Of a stretch of DNA of 64,000 nt, positions 18,284 to 25,750 are shown piece by piece (position 1 is the stretch's first letter; each line of letters starts with the position of its first letter). Below the pieces are notes generated by a model that did not search any database, was not told the DNA's origin, and saw nothing but the letters and a program-made list of their open reading frames with translations. Origin of the DNA: Bacillota bacterium (GTDB lineage Bacteria > Bacillota > Clostridia > Lachnospirales > Lachnospiraceae); assembly GCA_023415635.1 (NCBI GenBank), contig JAEZJV010000079.1, positions 109,411 through 173,410 on the forward strand, in the 5' to 3' direction. Made by a program: the position numbers and the translations under genes.

Positions 18284-19183
18284 TTATTTATTCATATTTG
18301 AAAATACATCTCTAAGTACCTCGATGAATTTCTGTATCGTGATGGAATTATTCTTATCCTTACTATAAATAAGATTATATGGGTAGCTGTAGCTACAGGA
18401 ATTGATAGGTAGCTCCTTTAGCAAGCCTGCCTCTATTTCGGATTTGACAGCGCAGTAGGGTATGAGTGAAATCCCCAGATTAGCCTGGACAGCATGCTTA
18501 ATTGCCTCAATGTTTCCCAGATACATACTGATATTCTTAGGCAGATGATTATCCTCAATCAATAGCTTATAGCAAGTATATAATTGAGAGGTTTTTTCAT
18601 GAACAATAAATTCTTCGAAGGCAAGCTCCTTTATATCCAGATTTTTTATGGAACATAATTTATTCGAAGGGGAAGCGATTATTGCCAATCGATCATCAAA
18701 AAGCCTTTCGGAATGGGTGGTATTACTGTAAGCACAGTTACCGCCGTTGACGGCTACATCAAGGGTGCCGTTCTCGATCAGCGTGGTAATTTCTGAAGTA
18801 TTTGCAATATGCAGGTTGATTGTTACAGAAGGATATAGACTCTTCATGACTCCGATTGCTTTCGGAAGAATATAGGTGCCAGGGGTATTACTGCCACCGA
18901 AGGCAATAGTACCGCCCACATATTCGCTTAGATTGGAGATATTACGCTCCATTTCTTCCATGATCACAAAAATTTTGCTTGTATAGGAAAAGAGCATAGT
19001 TCCACAATCACTAAGCTGTATTTTATTGCCTGCTTTAAAAAACAGCTTGGAATTGATCTGCTGTTCCAGTTTTTTGATTTGGATGGATAAAGCCGGCTGG
19101 CTTATATGCAAAATCTCGGAGGCCTTCTTATAGCTGGAGTATTTTGCAACTGTATGGAATAGCTTTAAATAATGTAGATCCAT
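18284..19183 (-). CDS. LysR family transcriptional regulator
   Basis: This 299-residue protein has the LysR winged helix at residues 1-60 (LKLFHTVAKYSSYKKASEILHIS, then QPALSIQIKKLE) and the two-lobed effector domain at about 90-295. It is divergent from the OadG-like/OadB-like pair, with a 139-base gap to the first of these, so it probably controls those genes and its own expression. The effector is not recognisable; by context it might be a decarboxylation substrate or a short carboxylic acid. Confidence 0.92.
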   Translation of the reverse strand: MDLHYLKLFHTVAKYSSYKKASEILHISQPALSIQIKKLEQQINSKLFFKAGNKIQLSDCGTMLFSYTSKIFVIMEEMERNISNLSEYVGGTIAFGGSNTPGTYILPKAIGVMKSLYPSVTINLHIANTSEITTLIENGTLDVAVNGGNCAYSNTTHSERLFDDRLAIIASPSNKLCSIKNLDIKELAFEEFIVHEKTSQLYTCYKLLIEDNHLPKNISMYLGNIEAIKHAVQANLGISLIPYCAVKSEIEAGLLKELPINSCSYSYPYNLIYSKDKNNSITIQKFIEVLRDVFSNMNK

Positions 19184-19322
19184 GTGATACCTCTGGCGGA
19201 GTGCATTAGTTGATTTATATTATTTATCAGATCGTTTTATATTATGTATTCGCAATTTATGGTAACTTCCAGTATCATATACAATGAGTTAAATTTTTAT
19301 CAATCTACAGGAGGTGTTAAAA

Positions 19323-19460
19323 ATGACAGAAGCAGTTTTATTATCCATCAAAGTATTTGGCGTTGGCTTTGCAATTTCTATGTGTATCGCAGTGCTGATT
19401 AAACTATTACTTGATGCTATTAAACACTTTACTCGAAATACTGAGAAAGTTCAAGAATAA
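19323..19460 (+). CDS. Small membrane protein, OadG-related pump subunit
   Basis: A 45-residue open frame starts at ATG 19323, seven bases after AGGAGGTG. It has one membrane segment (about residues 5-30, IKVFGVGFAISMCIAVLIKLL) and a short charged C-terminal tail, the layout of the gamma (OadG) subunit of sodium-pumping decarboxylases but much shorter than the usual 80 or so residues. It lies 34 bases before the beta subunit gene and is surely co-transcribed. In the family this subunit holds the complex together. I recognise it as an OadG-related small subunit by layout and position, not by catalytic residues. Confidence 0.7.
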   Translation: MTEAVLLSIKVFGVGFAISMCIAVLIKLLLDAIKHFTRNTEKVQE

Positions 19461-19494
19461 TTTAAAAGGTTATCAACAAATTTAAAGGAAGCAG

Positions 19495-20706
19495 GTGTTT
19501 CATATTAATATCTTAGATTTATTTCAGGGAATTGGGACTATGTTTATTCAAGAGCCGCAAATTGTAATAGGACGTATCGTTCTTATATTATTTGGGTTTT
19601 TGCTTGTATACCTGGGTGCAAAGGAAGTGTTGGAGCCCTTGATTATGATACCGATGGGCTTGGGTATGTCGGCGGTAAATGCCGGAGTTCTTTTTACCGG
19701 TACCGCATCGGTAGGGAATCTTTTTATCGACCCGATGGTTTCTAATACTGATCAACTGATGAATATATTGCAGATTGATTTCCTTCAGCCGGTATATACC
19801 TTTACCTTCAGCAATGGCTTGATAGCCTGTCTGGTATTTATGGGTATCGGTGTCATCTGTGATGTCGGCATGGTATTGGCACATCCCTTTATCGGTATGT
19901 TTATCGCAATGTGTGCCGAGCTTGGTACAGTAGCTACCTTTCCGATTGCACGATTATTAGGCTTATCTAACGGTGAAGCTGCGGCAGTTTCTATTATTGG
20001 AGGTGCGGATGGACCCATGGTACTTTTTACCTCTTTAACCTTAGCTAAGAATCTTTTCGTTCCAATCACAATAGTTGCCTACCTGTATTTAAGCTTAACC
20101 TATGGCTTATATCCTTTCCTGGTAAGACTTATGATACCGAAGAATTTAAGAGGCAAGGTGATTTTGCAGAAGAATAAAAAGGCAGATAGAATTACCTCAA
20201 AGGAGAAGCTTATCTTTGCTGTAGTTGCTAATACATTACTGTGCTTGTTGTTCCCGGTAGCTGCACCTCTGTTTTTGAGCTTTTTTCTAGGGATTGCCAT
20301 TCGTGAATCCGGTATAGAAAAATACATAAAGCTGATTGAAGAGATATTTCTATACGGTGCGACCTTCTTCCTAGGTCTGATGCTGGGGATACTGTGTGAT
20401 GCAAAGACCATTCTCGATCCTAAGATTCTGCTCTTATTATTATTAGGTATGCTCGCATTGCTTCTTTCAGGTATTGGTGGAATTCTGGGAGGATATCTGG
20501 TGTATTTCTTTACTAAGGGCAATTTTAATCCGACGGTGGGAATAGCCGGAGTGTCCTGTGTTCCGACAACAGCAAAGGTATCTCAGAAAGAGGTGTCCAA
20601 GGTTAATAAAATGAGCTTTGTCATGGAATATGCACTTAGCGCCAATATATGCGGTGTGATTACAACCGCAATATTAACAGGTATCTATATCACATTTCTT
20701 GCTTAA
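19495..20706 (+). CDS. Sodium ion-translocating decarboxylase, beta subunit (OadB/GcdB/MmdB family)
   Basis: This 403-residue polytopic membrane protein is the sodium-channel beta subunit of the biotin-dependent decarboxylase pumps. Family motifs visible are VLEPLIMIPMGLG near the start, GGADGPMVLFTS with the sodium-site aspartate D172, GGYLVYFFTKGNFNP and the asparagine/serine-rich last helix (GIAGVSCVPTTAKV). The start is GTG at 19495 with AAGGAA upstream. Only the small gamma-like gene accompanies it: the carboxyltransferase alpha subunit and a biotin carrier are absent from the window, so the pump must use parts encoded elsewhere, or this pair does another job. Which acid is decarboxylated cannot be told. 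Confidence 0.88.
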   Translation: MFHINILDLFQGIGTMFIQEPQIVIGRIVLILFGFLLVYLGAKEVLEPLIMIPMGLGMSAVNAGVLFTGTASVGNLFIDPMVSNTDQLMNILQIDFLQPVYTFTFSNGLIACLVFMGIGVICDVGMVLAHPFIGMFIAMCAELGTVATFPIARLLGLSNGEAAAVSIIGGADGPMVLFTSLTLAKNLFVPITIVAYLYLSLTYGLYPFLVRLMIPKNLRGKVILQKNKKADRITSKEKLIFAVVANTLLCLLFPVAAPLFLSFFLGIAIRESGIEKYIKLIEEIFLYGATFFLGLMLGILCDAKTILDPKILLLLLLGMLALLLSGIGGILGGYLVYFFTKGNFNPTVGIAGVSCVPTTAKVSQKEVSKVNKMSFVMEYALSANICGVITTAILTGIYITFLA

Positions 20707-20742
20707 ATAATAATACATATGCTGACGAAAGGCTGAATAGGT

Positions 20743-20840
20743 AAAAGCACCTTCCCCTGTCAACGATTTTTGATGTGACCCCAAAAAGTTAGACATTTTG
20801 GGTTCACATCAGTTTTATCTGACAGTAGAAGGTGCTTTTT
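20743..20840. terminator. Large bidirectional terminator between OadB-like and SIMPL genes
   Basis: AAAAGCACCTTC (20743-20754) pairs with GAAGGTGCTTTT (20828-20839), continued by CTGTCA/TGACAG (20757-20762, 20820-20825). T runs stand on both outer ends (on the minus strand as AAAA). A separate palindrome sits in the loop. Confidence 0.8.
20771..20811. repeat. 41-base palindrome with IS3-like end sequence inside the terminator loop
   Basis: TGATGTGACCCCAAAAAGTT at 20771-20790 resembles the terminal inverted repeat of IS3-family elements, and pairs with the inverted copy ending at 20811 (GATGTGA/TCACATC and CCCAAAA/TTTTGGG). It could be two abutted IS ends left after loss of an element, or a small mobile palindrome. 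Confidence 0.4.
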
Positions 20841-20841
20841 A

Positions 20842-21477
20842 TTAATATACAAAGGTTACAGTAACAGAGGCTTCAATCCGCTCTGTGCCTGCTTCAATCG
20901 GAGTAGTAGTAAACCCTTCTCCTAAGCTGATGGAGCGGAAGGGAACGGGCATAGCCTCGTTCTCATTAATCTGCTTTGGAACCGGAATATACGAAATACC
21001 TAAGGTATCAGCAATTGATTTGGCTTTCTCCCAGGCATTGATCACAGCTAAATTCAGAGCCTGCATATAATACGTATATGTATCAGATAGCTCGAAGGAA
21101 ATCAGATCAACCACATTGGCACCGTTACGGACTGATGTATCGATGATTAGACCGATCTGATCCATTTGATCCGTTCTTATCTCCAGGATATTTCTTACTG
21201 AATAGCCCTTATCGATGCGATTATTATTCTCATATTCTATCAGTCTGTTAATAGTATATTGAAAGGTCTGAATTTCCTCAATACCAAGCTTTCGAAGGGC
21301 TTCAAGGATAGCCTGACTGAGGCGTGCATTCTCTGCCTGGGCAGAAGCCAGGTTAATTCCGGTGGTTTCAACACCCAAACGAAGGACTGCAATATCCGGC
21401 TCAGCGGTAACCAGACCTTTTCCAATAAACGTCATGGTATTCTCATCACAGCAGTTATTTGAATTGGCATACGACAT
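20842..21477 (-). CDS. SIMPL domain (DUF541/YggE family) protein
   Basis: This 211-residue protein is a SIMPL-domain protein: it opens with the typical TFIGKGLVTAEPDIAVLRLGVE strand pair, has the SQAILEALRKLGIEEIQTFQYTI region and ends in IEASVTVTFVY. The family includes YggE of E. coli, linked to lower oxidative stress, and often carries a signal peptide; none is present here, so it should be cytoplasmic. Molecular function is unknown. It is a single gene, convergent with the OadB-like gene. Confidence 0.85.
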   Translation of the reverse strand: MSYANSNNCCDENTMTFIGKGLVTAEPDIAVLRLGVETTGINLASAQAENARLSQAILEALRKLGIEEIQTFQYTINRLIEYENNNRIDKGYSVRNILEIRTDQMDQIGLIIDTSVRNGANVVDLISFELSDTYTYYMQALNLAVINAWEKAKSIADTLGISYIPVPKQINENEAMPVPFRSISLGEGFTTTPIEAGTERIEASVTVTFVY

Positions 21478-21654
21478 AGCAAATGTACTCCTGATTATTG
21501 ACTTATCATATTATATGCCACCTCACCCAGGATATTTCAAATCCCCTTATGTAAAGATTAAAATGGAAAATAATAGTAGTAATCTATCATAGATAGGCTA
21601 TAATATATAAATAGTATTGAACTATACGGCGTATATTTTTGAATGGAGCTTAAA

Positions 21655-22491
21655 ATGGTCAAGGCTTTCAGGTTTAAAAGGTGGAGCATTTCGATTCTTA
21701 TGGTAGGCTTCCTTATTGTTTTTTGTATGTGGCAGAATAATGATATCGTAATTACAGAATATAGATATAAAACTAAAAAAATAAATGAGACATTGGATGG
21801 GTTTCGAATTGCACAAATCTCAGACCTGCATAATAAGGAATTCGGCAGAAGGAGCAGTAGACTACTGAAGAGCTTGAGTAAAACGAAGCCGGATATCATA
21901 GTAATTACCGGGGATTTGGTTGATAGACGCAGGACCGATATGAAAGCTGCTCTGGAGTTTATAAAAGGAGCCTCACAATTGGCCCCGATTTACTATGTCA
22001 CAGGAAACCATGAATACTCACTGGAGAGTCGGGAATGGGATACTTTGATGCAGGGACTGGAACGATATCAGGTAAGAGTATTGGATAACAGAATCTATCA
22101 TCTGGAGAAGGATAAGGAGGGCAGCTTTTACCTCGTAGGCTTAAGCGAAATAAACCTCACGGATGATACCCTTAAGACATTGTGTTCCTATGCAGATGAA
22201 GATAAACTACAAGTGGTTCTGGCACATGAACCCCAATATATCCATAACTACAGCCAATCAGAAGCGGATATAGTCCTTGCAGGGCATGCACATGGAGGCC
22301 AATTTCGAGTTCCTTTTCTGGGAGGGCTGGTAGCACCCGGACAGGGACTATTCCCGAAATACACATCGGGGGTACACAGAATCGGTCATACGACCCTGAT
22401 TATAAGTCGAGGGTTGGGGAACAGCTCTGTTCCGCTCCGTTTATGGAATCGGCCTGAGATAGTGATTGTTACATTGATAAAGGAAGAATAA
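21655..22491 (+). CDS. Membrane-anchored metallophosphoesterase (YkuE/YaeI-like)
   Basis: This calcineurin-like phosphoesterase of 278 residues has one N-terminal membrane anchor (about residues 8-27) and then the metal-binding motifs in order: ISDLHN (D, H), ITGDLVD (GD), TGNHEY (GNHE), LAHEP (H) and LAGHAHGGQ (GHxHGGQ). Family members act on phosphoesters outside or at the membrane, such as lipid A-like or UDP-linked substrates in other bacteria; the substrate here is unknown. I chose ATG 21655 because GGAG stands six bases before it; an ATG at 21643 is also in frame. A TATAAT at 21599-21604 may be its -10. Confidence 0.9.
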   Translation: MVKAFRFKRWSISILMVGFLIVFCMWQNNDIVITEYRYKTKKINETLDGFRIAQISDLHNKEFGRRSSRLLKSLSKTKPDIIVITGDLVDRRRTDMKAALEFIKGASQLAPIYYVTGNHEYSLESREWDTLMQGLERYQVRVLDNRIYHLEKDKEGSFYLVGLSEINLTDDTLKTLCSYADEDKLQVVLAHEPQYIHNYSQSEADIVLAGHAHGGQFRVPFLGGLVAPGQGLFPKYTSGVHRIGHTTLIISRGLGNSSVPLRLWNRPEIVIVTLIKEE

Positions 22492-22679
22492 AGCTATTAT
22501 AAATAGAAACAGGAGGATCCTAAAATAAATCCCAACTTTCATTCTCCATTATAGAATAGATAATCTGACAAGAATGTGTCATATTAGTAAGAATAGTAAA
22601 AACACATGCCGGGAGGAGGGATAAATACAAATACAATTGGAAAACTTAATAAAGAATTCTATTAAGGAGGACCATGATT

Positions 22680-23234
22680 ATGGCTGTAAAAAATGCAATG
22701 ACATTTGATTTCCTGCATTCCGCTTACGGCGGAGAGAGTATGGCACACATGAGATATTTATTCTGGGGTCAGATAGCCGATAAAGAAGGCTTTCCCAATA
22801 CGGCTAAGCTCTTTGAGGCAATTGCCTATGCGGAACGAGTTCATGCGAATAACCACTTCAGGGAAATTGGAGGAGAGATCAGCGACGCCACTGTTCCCGC
22901 CGGTGCTGTGTTCGGGAATAGAAAGACGGCTGAAAATCTTCAGGGTGCCATCAACGGAGAACTTCATGAGGTTGATCAAATGTATCCGGTATATCTAAAT
23001 ACTGCGGAGTTTCAGGGGGAAGCAGGTGCTAAGAGAAGCTTTCATTATGCTCTGGAGGCTGAAAAGCAGCATGCAGTGCTTTTTGGTCAGGCAAAGGAGG
23101 CGGTGATGGAGGGCAATGATATTATGCTTTCGGCGGTCTATATCTGCCCTGTCTGTGGCCATACAATTCTCGACGAGGCACCGGACCAGTGCCCGGTTTG
23201 CGGTGCAAAGAAGGAGATGTATAAGAGGTTTTGA
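22680..23234 (+). CDS. rbr: Rubrerythrin
   Basis: This 184-residue protein reduces hydrogen peroxide in anaerobes. The N-terminal four-helix ferritin-like domain carries the di-iron ligands (ESMAHMRY, then AYAERVHANNHF, and later ALEAEKQHAVLF), and the C-terminal rubredoxin domain binds one iron through CPVCG and CPVCGAKK. It is of usual length with the rubredoxin at the C end. I place the start at ATG 22680, nine bases after AAGGAGG; the ATG at 22674 is too close to it. It stands alone, with a hairpin downstream. With the CYP152 enzyme it gives two peroxide-using proteins in 7 kb. Confidence 0.95.
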   Translation: MAVKNAMTFDFLHSAYGGESMAHMRYLFWGQIADKEGFPNTAKLFEAIAYAERVHANNHFREIGGEISDATVPAGAVFGNRKTAENLQGAINGELHEVDQMYPVYLNTAEFQGEAGAKRSFHYALEAEKQHAVLFGQAKEAVMEGNDIMLSAVYICPVCGHTILDEAPDQCPVCGAKKEMYKRF

Positions 23235-23271
23235 GCTGAAAGCTAATACAATATGGAATTAACAAACTTAT

Positions 23272-23370
23272 AACAGGCTGTTGCAAAATATACACTGCTT
23301 GCGAGGGAAAAAACGTTTATCCCTACCTTAAGATGGAGTGTGAGTTTTGCAATGGTGCTGTTATTTTTTT
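23272..23370 (+). terminator. Probable terminator of rbr
   Basis: AACAG...TTGCAAAA at 23272-23288 pairs with TTTTGCAA...GCTGTT (23345-23361) over a long loop, and a run of seven T follows. The loop also holds ACACT/AGTGT pairs. Confidence 0.55.
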
Positions 23371-23496
23371 CTCCTAAGGAATATCTGAAAGATATTGACA
23401 TAAGTTTCGAAGAATTTTATGATAATTCTATCAGGATCGACTTATTCTGAGCAGTATGAAACAGGTTATGGATGGATTGCAACAGGGGGATGAACA

Positions 23497-24348
23497 ATGG
23501 ATAATGGTAATATTAATGAGTTAAAATTCTGGTATTATATCGATCAGGGCGAGGTCACAGGCCCCTTTACCGAAGAAGAGATGTTTGATTTATATCAAAG
23601 GCATATCATAGAGGATGATACTGAGGTATGGAAGAGCGGAATGCTGGATTGGGTTGAGCTTAGATCCTCGGACTTATCTGCAAAGGAGGATCCGAAGCAG
23701 ATGCCTGAGAAGCATGAAAGTAATCATGCGATGCCTTGGATTCTTGCCTTCCTTCCGGTGCTTCTTGCAGGTGCTATTAGTAGGAAGAGTCTGCCGATAT
23801 TGATTATTTTACTGATTATTCACTGCTCCATCGGTGTACTGGATGCCTTATTTCTTATAAAGGAGGAGAAAGCGAAGAAGACTGCCTTAGTATGGGCATT
23901 GCTTTTGCCGCCGGTATATCTCTACAAAAGAGCCGGTCTTATGATTACCAGGAAGCTTAGTGCAATCCTATGGTGCCTTTTCTTTGGGATTGAACTCTTT
24001 GTCTGCGTAAAGGTTTACGATATCCCTGCACTATTGCCACCACAAAAAATGGAGGAGATTACTGAGCAGGAGGTATTTGAGGATGTTGGGAGTATCACAG
24101 TCAATGATTTTGTTAAAGCCTATATAAGAAATCCGAACTATGAAATAAAGGAGGAGGAGGATGGCAAAGCCCTCTTTAATATCAGTGGAACGATGGACTA
24201 TGAGGGTAAAATGGCAGAGGTGGGCATATCTTTTACAGTAGAAGCAGATGGCTCTGTTCATTTTAAGGAAATAGAAATAAATGGGAAAATTGAAGATAGC
24301 GACATTTACCACAATATGGTAAATGAATTAAGAAATAAAATTGGATAA
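23497..24348 (+). CDS. GYF_2 (DUF4339) domain membrane protein
   Basis: This 283-residue protein opens with a GYF_2 domain (residues 10-60: FWYYIDQGEVTGPFTEEEM, then WKSGMLDWVEL), a domain thought to bind proline-rich peptides. Membrane helices follow at about 76-95, 98-118, 125-145 and 150-172. The last part (about 185-283) is a small acidic soluble domain with GKALFNISGTMDYEGK, resembling a cystatin-like or DUF4878-type fold in layout. The GGGGGATG-like ribosome site precedes ATG 23497. No function can be assigned; it is probably a membrane-held interaction protein, and it stands apart from its neighbours. Confidence 0.75.
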   Translation: MDNGNINELKFWYYIDQGEVTGPFTEEEMFDLYQRHIIEDDTEVWKSGMLDWVELRSSDLSAKEDPKQMPEKHESNHAMPWILAFLPVLLAGAISRKSLPILIILLIIHCSIGVLDALFLIKEEKAKKTALVWALLLPPVYLYKRAGLMITRKLSAILWCLFFGIELFVCVKVYDIPALLPPQKMEEITEQEVFEDVGSITVNDFVKAYIRNPNYEIKEEEDGKALFNISGTMDYEGKMAEVGISFTVEADGSVHFKEIEINGKIEDSDIYHNMVNELRNKIG

Positions 24349-24489
24349 ATTGATTAAAAAATTTAATAAATTTGTTATTGATTTTCTTGGTTTCCGGTAC
24401 TATAATTGCGATGTTATTGAATTTTTATATTACCATAAGTTTATTATTGTAATATATTACAAAGGAAGACTTATTGAGGAGACCAAAAG

Positions 24490-25536
24490 ATGAAATACCT
24501 TAAAATTTTACTATTATGCATTCCATGTACCATTGCAGGATATTTTTTGAAGTGGAATGCGACAATCATGTTCTTTTTAACCTGTGCAGCTATTGTACCG
24601 CTGGCAGGCTATCTAGGTGAAGCGACGGAAGAAATTGCTACTTATACGGGACCGAGGCTGGGGGGCTTCCTAAATGCTACCTTCGGCAATGCAACTGAAC
24701 TAATTATAAGCTTTTTTGCGATTAAAGCAGGATTATTCGACGTGGTCAAGGCATCCTTGGCCGGCTCTGTACTAGGGAATATCCTTTTGGTTTTAGGCTG
24801 CAGTATATTTGTAGGCGGTTTAAAACATAAAGAATTAAAGTATGATTCACAGCTTGGGACCTTCACGGCAACAATGCTGTTATTTGCAGTAATCGGCTTA
24901 TCGCTTCCCGCAGTATTTACGTGGGGAAAGTCAGAAAATTTACTCACCTCAAAATATGAGAGTCTCAGTTCCATTATTGCGGTAATTCTTCTGCTGATCT
25001 ATGTGGTAGGTATGATATATTCCTTTAAGACTCAGAAGGACTTATATGGCGTGGAGCACGCAGAGGATGTAGAAGCGAATTGGTCCCTGCCCTTTAGTAT
25101 CGCAGTACTTGCGATTGCAACTGTTTTAATAGCAATCGAATCTGAGCTTCTTGTTGAAAGCATCGAACCAATGACGAAGGCTGCTCATGTACCGGAGATG
25201 TTCGTGGGTATTATCTTAATTCCTATAGTGGGTAACGCTGCAGAGCACACCACGGCAATTATCATGGGAATCAAGAATAAGCTGGATATTTCAATCGAAA
25301 TTGCAGTTGGCTCCAGTCTTCAGATTGCATTATTTGTTATTCCCGCCTCGGTATTAATCAGTTTATTCTATACACCGATGAGTATTGTCTTCAAGCCAAT
25401 TGAACTATTCTTATTTGGTGCCAGTGTATTAATCGCCAATCAGGTGGTTAAAGCGGGACGGTCGAACTGGATGGAAGGGCTGAAGCTGATGAGTGTATAC
25501 CTGATTGCAGCAATCGGTTTCTACGTTGTAGGCTAA
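24490..25536 (+). CDS. Calcium/proton antiporter (CaCA family, Cax)
   Basis: This 348-residue protein exchanges cytoplasmic Ca2+ for protons. It has about eleven membrane helices and the two CaCA repeats: GFLNATFGNATELIISFFAI near residue 60 and GNAAEHTTAIIMGIKNKLDIS near residue 255. The paired GNA-T/A-E motifs with their glutamates form the ion site. The start at ATG 24490 has GAGGAG upstream. No yybP-ykoY-type or other metal riboswitch is visible in the 141-base upstream gap. Confidence 0.93.
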   Translation: MKYLKILLLCIPCTIAGYFLKWNATIMFFLTCAAIVPLAGYLGEATEEIATYTGPRLGGFLNATFGNATELIISFFAIKAGLFDVVKASLAGSVLGNILLVLGCSIFVGGLKHKELKYDSQLGTFTATMLLFAVIGLSLPAVFTWGKSENLLTSKYESLSSIIAVILLLIYVVGMIYSFKTQKDLYGVEHAEDVEANWSLPFSIAVLAIATVLIAIESELLVESIEPMTKAAHVPEMFVGIILIPIVGNAAEHTTAIIMGIKNKLDISIEIAVGSSLQIALFVIPASVLISLFYTPMSIVFKPIELFLFGASVLIANQVVKAGRSNWMEGLKLMSVYLIAAIGFYVVG

Positions 25537-25600
25537 AAGCCGGGACATGGCATCCTATAGCCGTATATTATTTAAGCAGTCAATATAAGGTGGAAAAATT

Positions 25601-25664
25601 AAAGTATAATAGAGACAGCCAGTAATGCTTTTATTGGTGTCTGTCTCCATTATACTTTTTATTT
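25601..25664. terminator. Bidirectional terminator between cax and GH3 gene
   Basis: AAAGTATAAT (25601-25610) pairs with ATTATACTTT (25649-25658) and GAGACAG (25612-25618) with CTGTCTC (25641-25647), then T-rich sequence. It serves the two convergent genes. Confidence 0.85.
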
Positions 25665-25750
25665 TATTCTATATTTTTAGTTTATTCGATAAGAAAAATC
25701 ATGAACTTCGTCCTCCGGGTGATGTTTTGCTGATAGCCTTACACCTGGTA

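Noticed and set aside
22505..22673. Ribosome-site-like AGGAGG and GGGAGGAGG sequences before rbr
   Set aside because: The frames they could serve are under 20 codons and end at once; no small gene is supported.
24349..24489. Possible metal riboswitch before the Ca2+/H+ antiporter
   Set aside because: The gap is short and AT-rich and shows no yybP-ykoY or magnesium-type core motifs.
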